Origin: Sycobia sp. Sy_11
Taxonomy: Eukaryota; Arthropoda; Insecta; Hymenoptera; Epichrysomallidae
Assembly: GCA_018907035.1 (NCBI GenBank)
Contig: JACCIC010000228.1
Span: forward strand, 62,001-126,000
Length of the DNA stretch: 64,000 nucleotides
Direction of reading: 5' to 3'
A program made the position numbers and the translations under genes. Shown here in pieces: positions 48,940-60,360 of the stretch; the first letter of the stretch is position 1, and each line of letters starts with the position of its first letter. The notes beneath the pieces were generated by a model, which was given only the letters and a program-made list of their open reading frames with translations, was not told where the DNA came from and did no database searches.

Positions 48940-50233
48940 ACGTATGTAGGTATGTATATATGTATATATCTGTTCAGGCATAAGGAGGGATTATTAATAT
49001 TGTTATTGTTATTATTATTCCAATTAATATTTTCGATATTATTATTAACATTATATATATTCGATATAAATATTAACATTAGTAATTGTTACTACTAGTT
49101 TAAACCATAATTATGTGGTGTAATTAGTTTGCTCAATAATATTTCTGCGCTATTCGCTGATAGTTTGCTCTTACTATCATTAACATTATTATTACTATTT
49201 TTACTATAATTATAAACGATATTCATTACCATTAAAATTACAATTACGATAACTGTTTTTATTAATGCAACGATTCAATTATTATTACTATTATCGTTAT
49301 TAATTATTATTATTATTAAATCATACTAATGTATCATTAACTATTGCTATTTTTACAACGATTAGGATGTTTTATATTTAAACACAATGTATAATAAGCT
49401 AAAATTAACCTTAGAATTGTGTTTAACATTAAATTATCATTAATAATATTATTAATTAACTAATTAATTGTTATTATTAATTAACTTATTGACTATTTTA
49501 TATATATATATATATATATATAAGAATATGTTTTAAATATAGCTTAGTTATACGCAGTTCTAAAATACAGAAGTAATCATCATAATTGTAAGAGATGAAC
49601 GGACGGCTTTCTCTATGTAGAAAAAACGTCCCTTTATCTCCCCCACCACGATGTAATTTCCTGCGGAGAAAATTTCGGCGGCGCAGGGCTCGGACTATAA
49701 ATACGGGCCCTGAAAACTGCGGAAAGCAGATTGCCGGCCGCGTTTACTCTGTTCGATTCTTACTTTGCTAACTCCTCGAAAATAAAAGTAAGTCGTTGAA
49801 ATTTCATTTTTGCGTTATTTTTTTTTCTTTCTCCGCGAAGCACGCGCTCGACTTTGGGTCGGGGGACGCTAGTCATTGCAGGCAAGGAAATTGCCGCTGG
49901 ACTTTGCAGTCTCCGCTAGAGTTTAGCGCGGATAGCTAGCGAGGTGGATTAGTGACCGAGGAAGCTCGCGCCCCTACTATCTCCTAGAGAATATTAGATC
50001 CGTCGCCGCTCTAATATTCAACCGATCGTGTTGGAGCTACCTCGAGTGTGGCCCTCACGAACGGCGAAATTACGCGAACGCGCTGCGACGATTAATCTCG
50101 CCATCCGCCCCGCGTATCCCTGGCTTCAGCGTTCAAGCGTGGCCAAAAAACAAGGGGGCAACCAGCGGTAACTAACGGCAGTAAATCGCCGTTAGGATTA
50201 ACCGGGTGGCACCAACTTCGGTTGGACGTCACA
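48832..50233 (+). repeat. 5' LTR of element D
   Basis: Starts TGTTGCGTCC, ends CGTCACA. It matches the 3' LTR in blocks but lacks about 915 bases present there (58368-59282) and a block of about 80 bases near 49120. It keeps about 240 bases (49835-50070) that the 3' LTR lost. The original LTR was thus roughly 2.4 kb. (TA)n tracts at 48855-48940 and 49500-49523. Confidence 0.85.
49696..49703 (+). promoter_or_regulatory. Core promoter (TATA box) of element D
   Basis: TATAAATA, repeated at 60063-60070 in the 3' LTR, in a conserved GC-rich stretch. Transcription would start about 25-30 bases on. AATAAA at 49781-49786 (60148-60153) lies downstream, giving a short R region as in typical LTRs. Confidence 0.65.
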
Positions 50234-50240
50234 AAGAAAA

Positions 50241-50690
50241 TTGGGGACTCGTCCATCCACGGCCACCGCTGAGGCCGTCGCCTCACCCGTCGCCACACCA
50301 CAGCCGCTGCCGCCGGCACCCGCAGTTGCCGAGCCGCCCAGTCCATCGGTCGCTAAAACAATAGAGGAAGGGGTAAAAATCCCCACCCGCTCTCCTATCA
50401 AGCCGTCCACGATATCACTGTTCGGCACGGTGCTACCGCTGAACGCGGCAGGGTGCACGCGGACACCCCGGGGTCCCAGCGACCGCGAGCTCCACAAAGC
50501 GGCGAAAAAACGAAGAGAAACAGACGCGGCAATACCAGGAGAGCAGGACGCAGGAGAAAGTGAAGGCACTGCTGCTCTCTCCAACCCTGTCCGTGATGCA
50601 CCCGCCCACGACAACGAGAGAAGGCGGGGGAAAATCGCCGCTCGGAAACTATTATTCTTCGGTCAGGACAGACCGAAGAATAATAGCTAG
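50241..50690 (+). CDS. Proline/alanine-rich open frame in the D leader
   Basis: About 149 codons open after the 5' LTR, rich in Pro, Ala and charged residues. There is no ATG; the frame begins within the primer-binding site (TTG), so it is either the remnant of an N-terminal Gag extension, read from a non-AUG codon, or chance. It ends within a perfect hairpin. Low confidence that it is translated. Confidence 0.25.
   Translation: MGTRPSTATAEAVASPVATPQPLPPAPAVAEPPSPSVAKTIEEGVKIPTRSPIKPSTISLFGTVLPLNAAGCTRTPRGPSDRELHKAAKKRRETDAAIPGEQDAGESEGTAALSNPVRDAPAHDNERRRGKIAARKLLFFGQDRPKNNS
50242..50254 (+). promoter_or_regulatory. Primer-binding site of element D (tRNA-Pro-like)
   Basis: TGGGGACTCGTCC eight bases after the LTR end; differs at one position from the tRNA-Pro primer site of murine retroviruses. 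Assignment to tRNA-Pro is by that similarity. Confidence 0.6.
50649..50686. repeat. Perfect 16-bp hairpin with 6-base loop
   Basis: CTATTATTCTTCGGTC, loop AGGACA, then the exact reverse complement. It is perfect in a copy that is otherwise mutated. Could be an RNA packaging or dimerisation element, or a small insertion; function unknown. Confidence 0.85.
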
Positions 50691-50829
50691 CTCACCTGCT
50701 CGCCCACGTGACTGGCCCGAATAGCGGTAGAGAGAGAGCGAAGGTCCGCCCTCCCTCCGCCGCGCCGAGTGATTCGGCCCTCCGACGAAGGACGTCGACC
50801 CCGCCTGCGCGCTCATCCGAGTGGCGCGC

Positions 50830-50866
<37 letters not shown>

Positions 50867-52080
50867 AGGTCCGCCCTCCCTCCACTGCGCCGCGGCTAGC
50901 AGGGTCCGCCCCCCTCCATTGCGCTGCGCCTATTGGAGAAGGCCCGCCCCTCCTCCGCTGTGCCTAGAGAAGTAGGCCGCCCCTCCTCCGCTGTGCCTAG
51001 AGAAGTAGGCACGCCATCTTTTCGGTGTGCTGCGCCCGTACCGGGCATATATATATTCATATTGAGAAAACTATTATATATATCATATGTATACATATAT
51101 GTATATGTGCGCGTGTAATTGATAAAATAAAAAAAATATAATAATAATAACTCCGGGTTGGGATTACTTCTCCTCCTACCCTCCATTCCTGACTTTTAGC
51201 AATTTTATTATGTTTATTATTATTTTATTTATTATTTATTAAATTTTTATTATTTTTCCTATAATTTCTATTCTTTTTTATTGTTTAAAATAAATCCTCT
51301 TCGTTTTGCTTCTATTTTTGTCTCTTCTTATAGATAATTGTGAACTTAATTTTTAATAATTTAATAATTAAGACCTTTTAAATAATTTTTATATTTCCTT
51401 TTTTTTACTTTCAAACCTTCAATTTTATTTATAAATTTTTATTAATTAATTTAATAATTTTTAATTTCAACATTTTCCATTTCTTTATATTCATAATTAA
51501 CTTAATAATTTTTAATTTAATAACTTTAATTTCAATATTCTCTGTTTTTTTTCCTTTATAATTGTTTGGTGATTTTATTTATAAATTTTTATTTAACTTT
51601 AATAATTTACTTTAATAATTCATTTAATAATTTTTTAAGACATTTTCAATAATTTCTATTCCAATATCCCTTTTTTTCCTTTCGTTTTTTCAATTTTATT
51701 TATAAATTTCTTATTAATTAATTTAATCATTTTTAATTTTTTTTTAATTTCAATATATCCTGTTTTCTTTATTTTTTTTAATTTCAATATTTTTCCGGTT
51801 CTTTATTTTAATAATTAATTTCAATATTTTCTGTTTTTTACTATCTTTATAATTATTTTTCGATTTTACTTATAATTTTTTTTTAATATTTAATTTACTA
51901 ATTTTTAATATTTCCAGTTTTAATATTTTCTGTTTTTGATTATTTTCCTTCTAATTATTTTCAATTTTTTTTATTAATAATTTCAATATTTTCTGTTTTT
52001 TTTTGCCGTCTCCTTAATAACTATTTTTTTATAAATTCTTTTTTCTCCTTTTCCCCCAACCGGGAAACTCTCCGGTCCAA
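50687..52080 (+). other. D leader: GC-rich repeats then long AT-rich tract
   Basis: 50700-51015 holds GC-rich direct repeats around GTCCGCCCTCCCTCC, a (GA)18 run (50829-50864) and two copies of a 33-base unit with CCTCCGCTGTGCCTAGAGAA (50944-51010). From 51060 the sequence is AT-rich with repeated TTTAATAATTTTTAATTTCAA-like phrases to 52060. No coding sequence recognised. Confidence 0.7.
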
Positions 52081-52919
52081 ATGGTAGGACTGAATAGAGA
52101 TTATCCCTTCCCGAACGAAGAAAGACTTCACACAATAGAGAAGCGAGTAAGCTCTCATCATAGGACTCTCTCCACGGTCGGAACGTTATCGCGAAATAAT
52201 CGCACGTACATTGAAGAGTTACAAAAGGCCTGTGCGGAGACACATAGAAATACTAATTTCTGGACCTGGACGAGCGAAGTTTATTAAGAGATCTTAGTCG
52301 CAAACTCACAGTTCGGGGAAGAGAAGACCGCAAAAAAGCATATATATGTCAACTCGAGGAACCCTCTGCTCAGCAGCAAATTGAAACCTGCACACGATGT
52401 AGACGATCCGGACATAGTGCCTTTAGTTGCAGAGAACGAATGGCGAATAAAGCATCCATTGAGACATGCCAATTATGCGATAAACCTGGACATACAGCAA
52501 ATACGTGTCGCAAACGCATGATTTGCCAACTTTGCAATTTGGTTGGCCATACGGCAAAGAACTGCAAACCTATTGAAAGATGTTTCCGGTGTAACGAGCC
52601 CGGACATAGATCAGCGACGTGTCCGTTGAATATTATAACCGGGGCTCAACAACGCAATAATACACCTTACCGTCCGGTTTGTAGAAAGTGCAACCGACTA
52701 GGACATATGGCTGCATCTTGCCCTAAGTTGTGCATATTGCAAGAATACGCGGCATGCATTAACGAGTGCAGAAAAAGGATGTACAACGAAAAAATGCGAG
52801 CGGAGAAGTCGAACGGTGCCTCCATGTCCAGAGCGCAGCCAACGGCACCGCTCGCCCCCATGCGCTCAGCCAATCTAGCGAGAATGGAGGAGGAAGCCTC
52901 AGAATTGCAACCATTGTAA
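52081..52919 (+). pseudogene. gag: gag of element D with five zinc knuckles
   Basis: Starts at MVGLNRDYPFP; a frameshift near 52250 joins it to LDLDERSLLRDLSRKL. Five CCHC knuckles follow between about 52388 and 52730: CTRCRRSGHSAFSC, CQLCDKPGHTANTC, CQLCNLVGHTAKNC, CFRCNEPGHRSATC and CRKCNRLGHMAASC. Most Ty3-type Gags have one or two, so five is unusual and suggests strong nucleic-acid binding. The N-terminal part is short for a capsid; it may be deleted. The end overlaps the protease frame in -1. Confidence 0.75.
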
Positions 52920-53257
52920 AAAGTGAATTTCTGCCCCACGTAAACCTACAGTTTGGGAGCAGGAAACTCTCATTTTTTGTGGACTCAGGATCACACGGCA
53001 ATATACTAAAACACGGGAACCTACCCTTCGGCATAGAAATAAACACAACTGACATAGTAAATCTAAAGGGAATAACCGACAATGTAATTAAATCCCTGGG
53101 AACCGCCTGTATAAAAGGGTTCGGAGAATTAATAAGATTTCACATCGTAGAGGAAAGTTTTAAACTCCCGTACAATGGAATACTAGGAATAAGCTTCCTT
53201 GTGCAGCAAAGATCCATAGCAGATTTTAATGCCTACACTCGGTGCCGATCCCCTTAA
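52766..53257 (+). pseudogene. Protease of element D
   Basis: Aspartic protease with catalytic D-S-G (FFVDSGSHGN near 52973) and the C-terminal ILG motif (YNGILGISFL near 53180). It is -1 relative to gag. It runs into a second, partial protease C-terminus in a different frame (53229 on). Confidence 0.7.
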
Positions 53258-55312
53258 TATACTAGGCGTAGAATCATTAATAACAGTAATACAGAATAAC
53301 AGCGCCATACCATACGATGCGATATTAGGATCTGATTTTTTATACAGCGCTAAAGCAGTTATTGACTTTGGAGAAAAAACCATTATGATCGAAAATAAAA
53401 GAACAGAATTAGAGTTTCTACGCGACGAAGAAGTACTAATGTATAATAATGAGGAATCAGAAACAGATACAATGCACAAATGGGAGTTCGAGAATCTTAA
53501 ATCCCTAATGCGATTCGACAATACTAATCTCCAAGAATTCGACTGGAGTAAAGGAGATTATAAAAATCTTTTTTTGGCATCTGAACGGTACGATGATATA
53601 CATGTATCTTCGGACCGACTAACCAAGTTAATCGGACTTACGGAAATTAATAAGCTGCAAAAGGAAGAATACCAGCAAGCCGTGAAATTGTTGAAAAATA
53701 ACCCGGATCGGTTTTATTTCGAGGGTGATGAACTTACTACAACTAATGCTCATAGGATCCCCACGACCGACGATATTCTGGTGAGCACGCGTCAATACAG
53801 ATTGCCGCATGCTCTGAAAGACGAGGTGAACCGACAAGTGAATGAGTTACTGCAGAAAGACGTAATCAGACACTCTAGAAGTAGCTATTCGTCAGCGCTT
53901 TGGGTCGTACCAAAAAAGCAATTAACTGATAATAAACCACGTTGGCGAGTTGTAGTAGATTTCCGTCCTCTGAACGAGAAAACAGGAGCAATGGCATACC
54001 CGCTACCTAATATTGTCGAAATACTCGACACCGTTGGTGCTGCTAAATACTACACTGTCATGGATTGCGTCTCCGGATTCCATCAAATATCGATGAATCC
54101 GGAAGACATGCATAAAGCTGCTTTTTCAACACCTGACGGGCATTTTGAATTCGTTCGCATGCCATTCGGTTTGAAGAACGCAGGCGTGGAATATCAGCGC
54201 GCGATGAACTTTACGCTCGAGGGCCTTATTGGCAAGGGCGTGTTTGTCTATATGGACGACACAGTAATCTACGCCAAAACTTTGGAAGAACACGAAAAAT
54301 TGTTCCACGAAGTAATGACAAGATTACGTAAAGCGAACTGGAAACTCGAACCCGGAAAGTGCAAAATTCTACAACGGAAAGTAGCATATTTAGGACACGT
54401 TCTTAGCGACACGGGTTAACACTCGACGCAAAGAACCTAGAAGCGGTAGAGCGATTCCCGCGTCCTAAGCACGTTAAAAATGTTCGACAATTTTTGGGTT
54501 TAGCCGTATACTACCGTAGGTTTATTAAGGACTTTGCCAAAATTTCTAAACCCCTCACCAAGCTTCTGCAAAGCAATGAACCGTTTGTCTGGGGAGAAGA
54601 CGCGGAAAATGCGTTTGCATGCCTAAAAACTGCTCTATGCACAGCGCCTGTGTTGCGATTCCCTGATATGGATCAACCATTCATTATCACGACGGACGCG
54701 TCGTGTTATGCGATTGGGGGCATCCTATCACAAGGAAAACTCGGTAGGGATCAACCGATTGCCTATACGTCGCGAGTTCTGCGCGGACCCGAGTTGCGCT
54801 ATGAGCTATACGAGAAAGAAGCACTTGCTATGCTTCATTTCGTGCAGACCTTTAGGCCGTACGTATTTAGACGTACGTTTACCCTCGTGACTGACCACCA
54901 ACCGCTCGTGTGGTTCAAAACAGCTGATTTGAACACGCGTGTGATAAAGTGGAGGTTTAAGCTTTCAGAATATGACTATAAAGTTATTTACAACCCAGGA
55001 AAGACGAATGTACACGCTGATGCGTTGTCACGTAACCCTGTTGAGAATGTAAACGTAGTCACTCGAGGGCAAAGAAAAAAGCAACTCAATCTTGATAAAC
55101 CGGTGGCGAGTCCTGAAAATCCGAATCCTCATTGTGCTGAGGCTCCCAAAGTTCCGAAGGCACGTACGAAGAATGCTAAGTTAAAAGGGATTAGAAGTAC
55201 TGTCCCAAATCCCAATCCCGAGTTACCAGATCTAAAGTCCGAAGAGAAAATGGCGAGGATAATACGCAGAACGTTTCTAATTTTTCAAGAGGTAAAGATT
55301 TTCCAAGTTTAA
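53229..55312 (+). pseudogene. pol: Element D pol: RT and RNase H
   Basis: Opens with a second protease-like end (PYDAILGSDFL, AVIDFGEKTI), then RT with WVVPKK, FRMPFGLKN-type motif and YMDD (54249-54260). A TAA at 54417 follows a one-base indel near 54415. The frame resumes with FLGLAVYYRRF and an RNase H (TTDASCYAIGG near 54692, TDHQPLVW near 54890), ending in NPGKTNVHADALSRNP. The RT residues appear intact except for the frame. Confidence 0.85.
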
Positions 55313-56043
55313 GTAAAGATGAAAGAAATCGTGCTAATTTTTCTAAGTCGGGAGTTGATAGCACTAAAAATGGCGCGAAAAAGATGCCATATATTTCTAA
55401 TTTTTCGGAAGAAGATTTTCCATGTTTAAACAAAGACGAGAGATGTCGTACCAATTTTTCTCAGTCGGGAGTTGAGGGCATTACCAAAGAATCAAATAGG
55501 AAGATTTTAACGAAAAGTGTTCGTCCGCAATGACGTAAAACTAGGAAACAAACCGAAGAACGCCACGAGAAAATACAAAGGATTCCTACTTCTAGACAGG
55601 AGAATATAGATGCCCCGGATCTGCAACAGATAGAGATTGGGACTAATAATGATCGAACACGTATTCATAGACGACGAGGACGACCGCGAGTTACAGAAAT
55701 TAACGATCAAAGAAAACCAAACGATGTTATCAAGAGTAAATCTCCCAGATTAGTGAACACGCAACAAATTAATGTAACAAATACCTTGCAGACAGGTAGT
55801 GAATCTACTAGCGAATCAGGCAGTGAATCATCATATGTACCGCAAAAGCCCAAACAGAAAGGTAGAAAACCTAAATAGAAATTACTTCCTCTAACATCCG
55901 AAAATAATAGTAATCAAAGTAATCATGATTCGGATACCTCTAGCAGCGAAAGCTGAGTAACAACGGATCGGAGTAACCGTTCAGGTCACAAAAACGATAA
56001 TGTTAAGGAGAGCACGGCTAACGATAGGAGGACAAATCCAAAG
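55313..56043 (+). pseudogene. Linker of element D pol with repeats and AT-hook-like motif
   Basis: Charged, low-complexity region between RNase H and the extra domain, with several stops. About 55270-55490 holds two tandem copies of a 36-residue repeat (ISNFS..DFP.L.KDER...NFS.SGV). RRRGRPRV near 55670-55695 matches an AT-hook core, and KQKGRKPK near 55855 is a second weaker one. Ser/Glu repeats follow. Confidence 0.6.
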
Positions 56044-56514
56044 AGGGACAAAAATAACTTCGTGGAAACCAAAGAATTGATTCAGTTTCGCAATGATCAT
56101 ATTGTCTATTTCGTCAATAATAAAGGTGAACATTGCGATGTAGGAGCACGGAACCTCGCCGAATTAAATAAAATTCCGCAGCGGCAATACATAGAGGAAA
56201 CTAGAATAAGCTCGTATAAACGAAGCAATCGCAAATTTCTAATTGCCCTAAGTATCAGAGGCGATAAGCCCGAGTCATTATCGAGAATAAAGGAAAACAT
56301 TCAGAAAGTATGTAAAGAATTAAGAGCATTTAGTTTAGAAAAGAAAATTGAGGAATTCAGTATAGCTCACTCGCCAGACATAGAAGGGTTAGAATGGTGC
56401 GAGGTTATAAGTATATTCTTAAACAAATTTAAGGATACAGGTATAAAGATAATAATTTGTAAAGGGAGTTTAAAATTTGTCCCACCTGATCGCCGTGAAG
56501 GAGATATTCTATGA
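56044..56514 (+). pseudogene. Extra domain of element D pol between RNase H and integrase
   Basis: About 150 residues with alternating hydrophobic segments: DHIVYFVNNKG, GARNLAEL, FLIALSIRGD, a helix IKENIQKVCKEL, FSIAHSPDIEGLEWCE, then IKIIICKG. The same order is seen in A1 (7369-7768) and C (28180-28580). The alternation and the last motifs suggest a macro-domain-like Rossmannoid fold. This part is free of stops here. Function unknown. Confidence 0.55.
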
Positions 56515-57480
56515 GTATCATAACTCACCTGTCGGTGGTCATAGTGGCGTTTCGAAAACGTACAACCGCATTAGACAGGATTATTATTGGGATAATTTAA
56601 AGGCAGATGTACAAAGGCGCATCCAGCATGCATAGACTGCCAATTGAAGAAACTTGTACGTGTTAAAACAAGGCAACCCATGGTAATTACTGACACTCCA
56701 GGTACTACATTTGAGAAAATAGCTCTCGATACAGTGGGTCCATTACCTAAAAAGGTGTATTTGGTAAAGGTGGGTCCATTACTAAAGAGGTGTATTTGCA
56801 TCTATGGAGCTCCGAAAGTAATACTTACGGATCAAGGTAGAAATTTTTCAAGTAGCCTCATGCAACGGGTTGCAAAGAGATTCAAAATAAGAAAGGTCAG
56901 GACAACGGCTTTCCACCCTCAATCTAACGGGTCTTTAGAACGGTCCCATCACGCGTTAGGAGAATTTTTGAAACAATATACAGAAAAAGACTCCGAATGG
57001 GACGAATGGGTAGAAATAGCGATGCTGAATTATAATACGTGTGTACAAGAGAGTACGAAGCATACGCCGTTTGAAGTAGTCTTCGGCAGATTAGCTAGGC
57101 TCCCCTCCAACGATCCACTACGTGAAGCGGATCTGATCCCAACATACCAGGGTTACGTTAAGGAATTAGTAGTTAGGTTAACTGGGATAAAGAGATTAGT
57201 ATACGATAACCTTATCCAGTCGAAAGAGAAATCAAAAATACTATACGACCGACATGTGAAAGAAGTAAAATTTAGAGTAGGTGATCATGTTTTCTTACTG
57301 AGTGGCCCGAAACCCGCGAAACTATCGAACCAATATTCCGGTCCGTTTCGTGTATTAGAAATCATCGGGAAAAATAACGTAAAAATTCAGTATAAAAAGG
57401 GCGGAAAAATTGTTCACGCGAACAGACTACGGATATCCTATGTTGATAATGACGCGAGAAACATTGAAACTAAGCAATAA
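56515..57480 (+). pseudogene. Integrase of element D, internally deleted
   Basis: The zinc-finger region (YHNSPVGGHSGVSKTY) ends at a TAG near 56631 where the CxxC should be. In the core, LDTVGPLP is followed by a short garbled stretch (KKVYLVKVGPLLKR) in place of about 40 residues, then LTDQGRNFSSS and NGSLERSHH. The second Asp and Glu are present, but the core sheet is damaged. A complete GPY/F module (YSGPFRVLEI near 57335) and the stop at 57478 follow. Confidence 0.8.
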
Positions 57481-58166
57481 CCCCGAGTATACGCATATCT
57501 GGTAATCTAACTAAAGAGTATGTACATATATGAGTATATATATGGATATATAGATATATATGTATATGTGGGCATATCTGTACATATTCGTCAAAAAAAA
57601 ACAAACAAAAAAAAAATCGAAAAACATACAAAATACAAAAAAAACGGATTACTAAACTAGAACGTCAGTATGTCAAATATTTTGCGTTACTTAACATTAT
57701 AGAATAAAGAGCATATTATGTAACAATCCGTCTGATAGATTTAAATATCCGATGCTAAGTTGATTTGATACGTACTTATTGAAACCACTTGCGATTAATT
57801 GTTAAGCTATACAAGCATTTATGAATAAGACCATATATATGTTAGGGAACATTATAATTAGTTTTGTTCTTCTTTATTTTTCACGTTCTTACCTAGTTTT
57901 TAACTGCGTACTTGTAAATCTAAAGATATATTATAACATGCAAGTTTAAAAAAGAAGAAGACCAGAGATCAATTCGACTGACACAGCCAGCTATATTACT
58001 TCAAGAAAACAACGATGCCCAGCCAAGAGTGACATCTATAAAAGGGAAAATACCGCGAAGATACCGCGACCTGAAGAAACGGAAGTTGATACTTTTACCA
58101 AAGGAACTCAGCGTGATGGTTGATTGGGTTCGTTTCAACCCCCAACCAACCATTTAAGGTTCCGGG
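57481..58166 (+). other. Element D 3' untranslated region
   Basis: AT-rich, no ORF recognised and no env. A (TA)-rich patch lies near 57520-57580 and A-runs near 57590. A polypurine tract before 58167 is not obvious (AAGGTTCCGGG), perhaps mutated. Confidence 0.6.
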
Positions 58167-58188
58167 CGTTACGTCCAGCGATTACGAC

Positions 58189-58242
<54 letters not shown>

Positions 58243-58286
58243 GTATATGGATATATGTACGTATATATATATATATATATATATAC

Positions 58287-58330
<44 letters not shown>

Positions 58331-58556
58331 GTATGTAGGTATGTATATATGTATATATCTGTTCAGGGATAAGAAGGGATCGGTCGAATTGCCTCGGCAT
58401 GCCTACCCGTCGAATTTTCGATGAATTTCAGGCCCGGGAAAGTGAGTAAGAATAGAGAAAGAAAAAGGAGACAAGCGTTTGGCAACGTCGCCTTCACGAC
58501 AATATATATATAAAAATATATATAAAAATATATATATAAAAATATATATATAAAAA

Positions 58557-58587
<31 letters not shown>

Positions 58588-59842
58588 CAAAGGTAAGGCA
58601 AAGTTCGTAGATATTCTCGGAGTAGTGAGAATAAATACGTTTATATATTTGTATATATAAACTCTGCGGACCTCAATGTCAAATGCCTGCGCGGCGCGCA
58701 CTTTCTAGTAATAAAAATCGGACCAGATGTGGCCATAGTAATGCAGCCTAGCTATAGCCTGCCGCGGTCAGCGCTGGCCGAAGTATCGTCTCTATTCCCG
58801 CACCGCTTGTACTTTCCCGCTCCTCTGGAAAATTCGAAACGAAGCGGAGGCGCGCTAATGCGCAGTTTACGACCCTTCCCCCTTTTCTTTGTATACGAAA
58901 TGCGAAACCCGAGTAACAACCTAATATACCAATATTCCAAGAGGCTTAGGCAACTGAAATACGTCAGAAACTTTGGTTTCGAATAGAAAGTAAAATTTCT
59001 TGAAGCAATTGACGTACAGAAATAATATTATTTCTGAATATGCATTTCAATTTTTCCAAATGTTAATATAATGAAAATGTACAAATATTCGTATTAATAA
59101 GCACGGTTGATATTGTTACTACTAACTTCGAAATTATACTTATTGTTGTGATTAATATTACTCTTATTTTTTTAATATTGATAAATTATTCATATTGTTA
59201 TTAGCACTATTATTATTATTATTATTACAAGCACTAATATTCCTATTCTTACTAACATTACCGTTCTAATATATAATAATGCGATTATTAATATTGTTAT
59301 TGTTATTATTATTCCAATTAATATTTTCGATATTATTATTAACATTATAAGGATTACTAATTGTTACTACTAGTTTAAACCATAATTATGTGGTGTTATA
59401 CACTAATCATTATTATTAATTTCGCTATTATTATTATTATGGTTATTATTATGTTTAATATTACTTTTCTAATTAGTTTACTCAATAATATTTCTGCGCT
59501 ATTCGCTGATAGTTTGCTCATACTATCATTAACATTATTATTACTATTTTTACTATAATTATAAACGATATTCATTACCATTAAAATTACTATTACGATA
59601 ACTGTTTTTATTAATGCAACGATTCAATTATTATTACTATTATCGTTATTAATTATTATTATTATTAAATCATACTAATGTATCATTAACTATTGCTATT
59701 TTTACGACGAGTAGGTGGTTTTATATTTAAACACAATGTATAATAAGCTAAAATTAACCTTATAATTGTGTTTAACATTAAATTATTATTAATAATATTA
59801 TTAATTAACTGATTAATTGTTATTATTAATTAACTTATTGAT

Positions 59843-59875
<33 letters not shown>

Positions 59876-60360
59876 GATATATATATATAAGAATATGTTT
59901 TAAATATAGCTTAGTTATACGCAGTTCTAAAATACAGAAATAATCATCATGATTGTAAGAGATGAACAGACAGCTTTCTCTATGTAGAAAAAACGTCCCT
60001 TTATCTCCCCCACCACGATGTAATTTCCTGCGGAGAAAATTTCGGCGGCGCAGGGCTCGGACTATAAATACGGGCCCTGAAAACTGCGGAAAGCAGATTG
60101 CCGGCCGCGTTTACTCTGTTCGGTTCTTACTTTGCTAACTCCTCGAAAATAAAAGTAAGTCGTTGAAATTTCATTTTTGCGTTATTTTTTTTTCTTTCTC
60201 GCGAACGCGCCGCGACGATTAATCTCGCCATCAGCCCCGCCTATCCCTGGCTTCAGCGTTAAAGCGTGGCCAAAAAACAAGGGGGCAACCAGCGGTACCT
60301 AACGGCAGTAAAATGCCGTTAGGATTAACCGGGTGGCACCAACTTCGGCTGGACGTCGCA
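58167..60360 (+). repeat. 3' LTR of element D
   Basis: Starts (mutated) CGTTACGTCC, ends CGTCGCA. Parallels the 5' LTR but includes 58368-59282, absent there, and lacks 49835-50070. (TA)n tracts at 58190-58235, 58264-58330 and 59850-59890. TATAAATA at 60063 and AATAAA at 60148. Confidence 0.85.

Larger units (their letters stand above)
48832..60360 (+). mobile_element. Ty3-type LTR retrotransposon, element D
   Basis: Complete insertion, TG...CA termini, with 4-bp target duplication ATTA (48828-48831 and 60361-60364) in the LTR of element E. Gag, protease, RT, RNase H and integrase are all recognisable but broken. No env. Confidence 0.9.

Noticed and set aside
50242..50254. A tRNA gene fragment
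   Set aside because: Only the primer-binding stretch is present; no cloverleaf around it.
58120..58400. Open frames of Tyr/Ile repeats on both strands
   Set aside because: Pure products of (TA)n microsatellites in the D LTR.
58729..58986. 85-codon frame in the extra block of the D 3' LTR
   Set aside because: No recognisable motif, no second copy and no regulatory context; likely chance.
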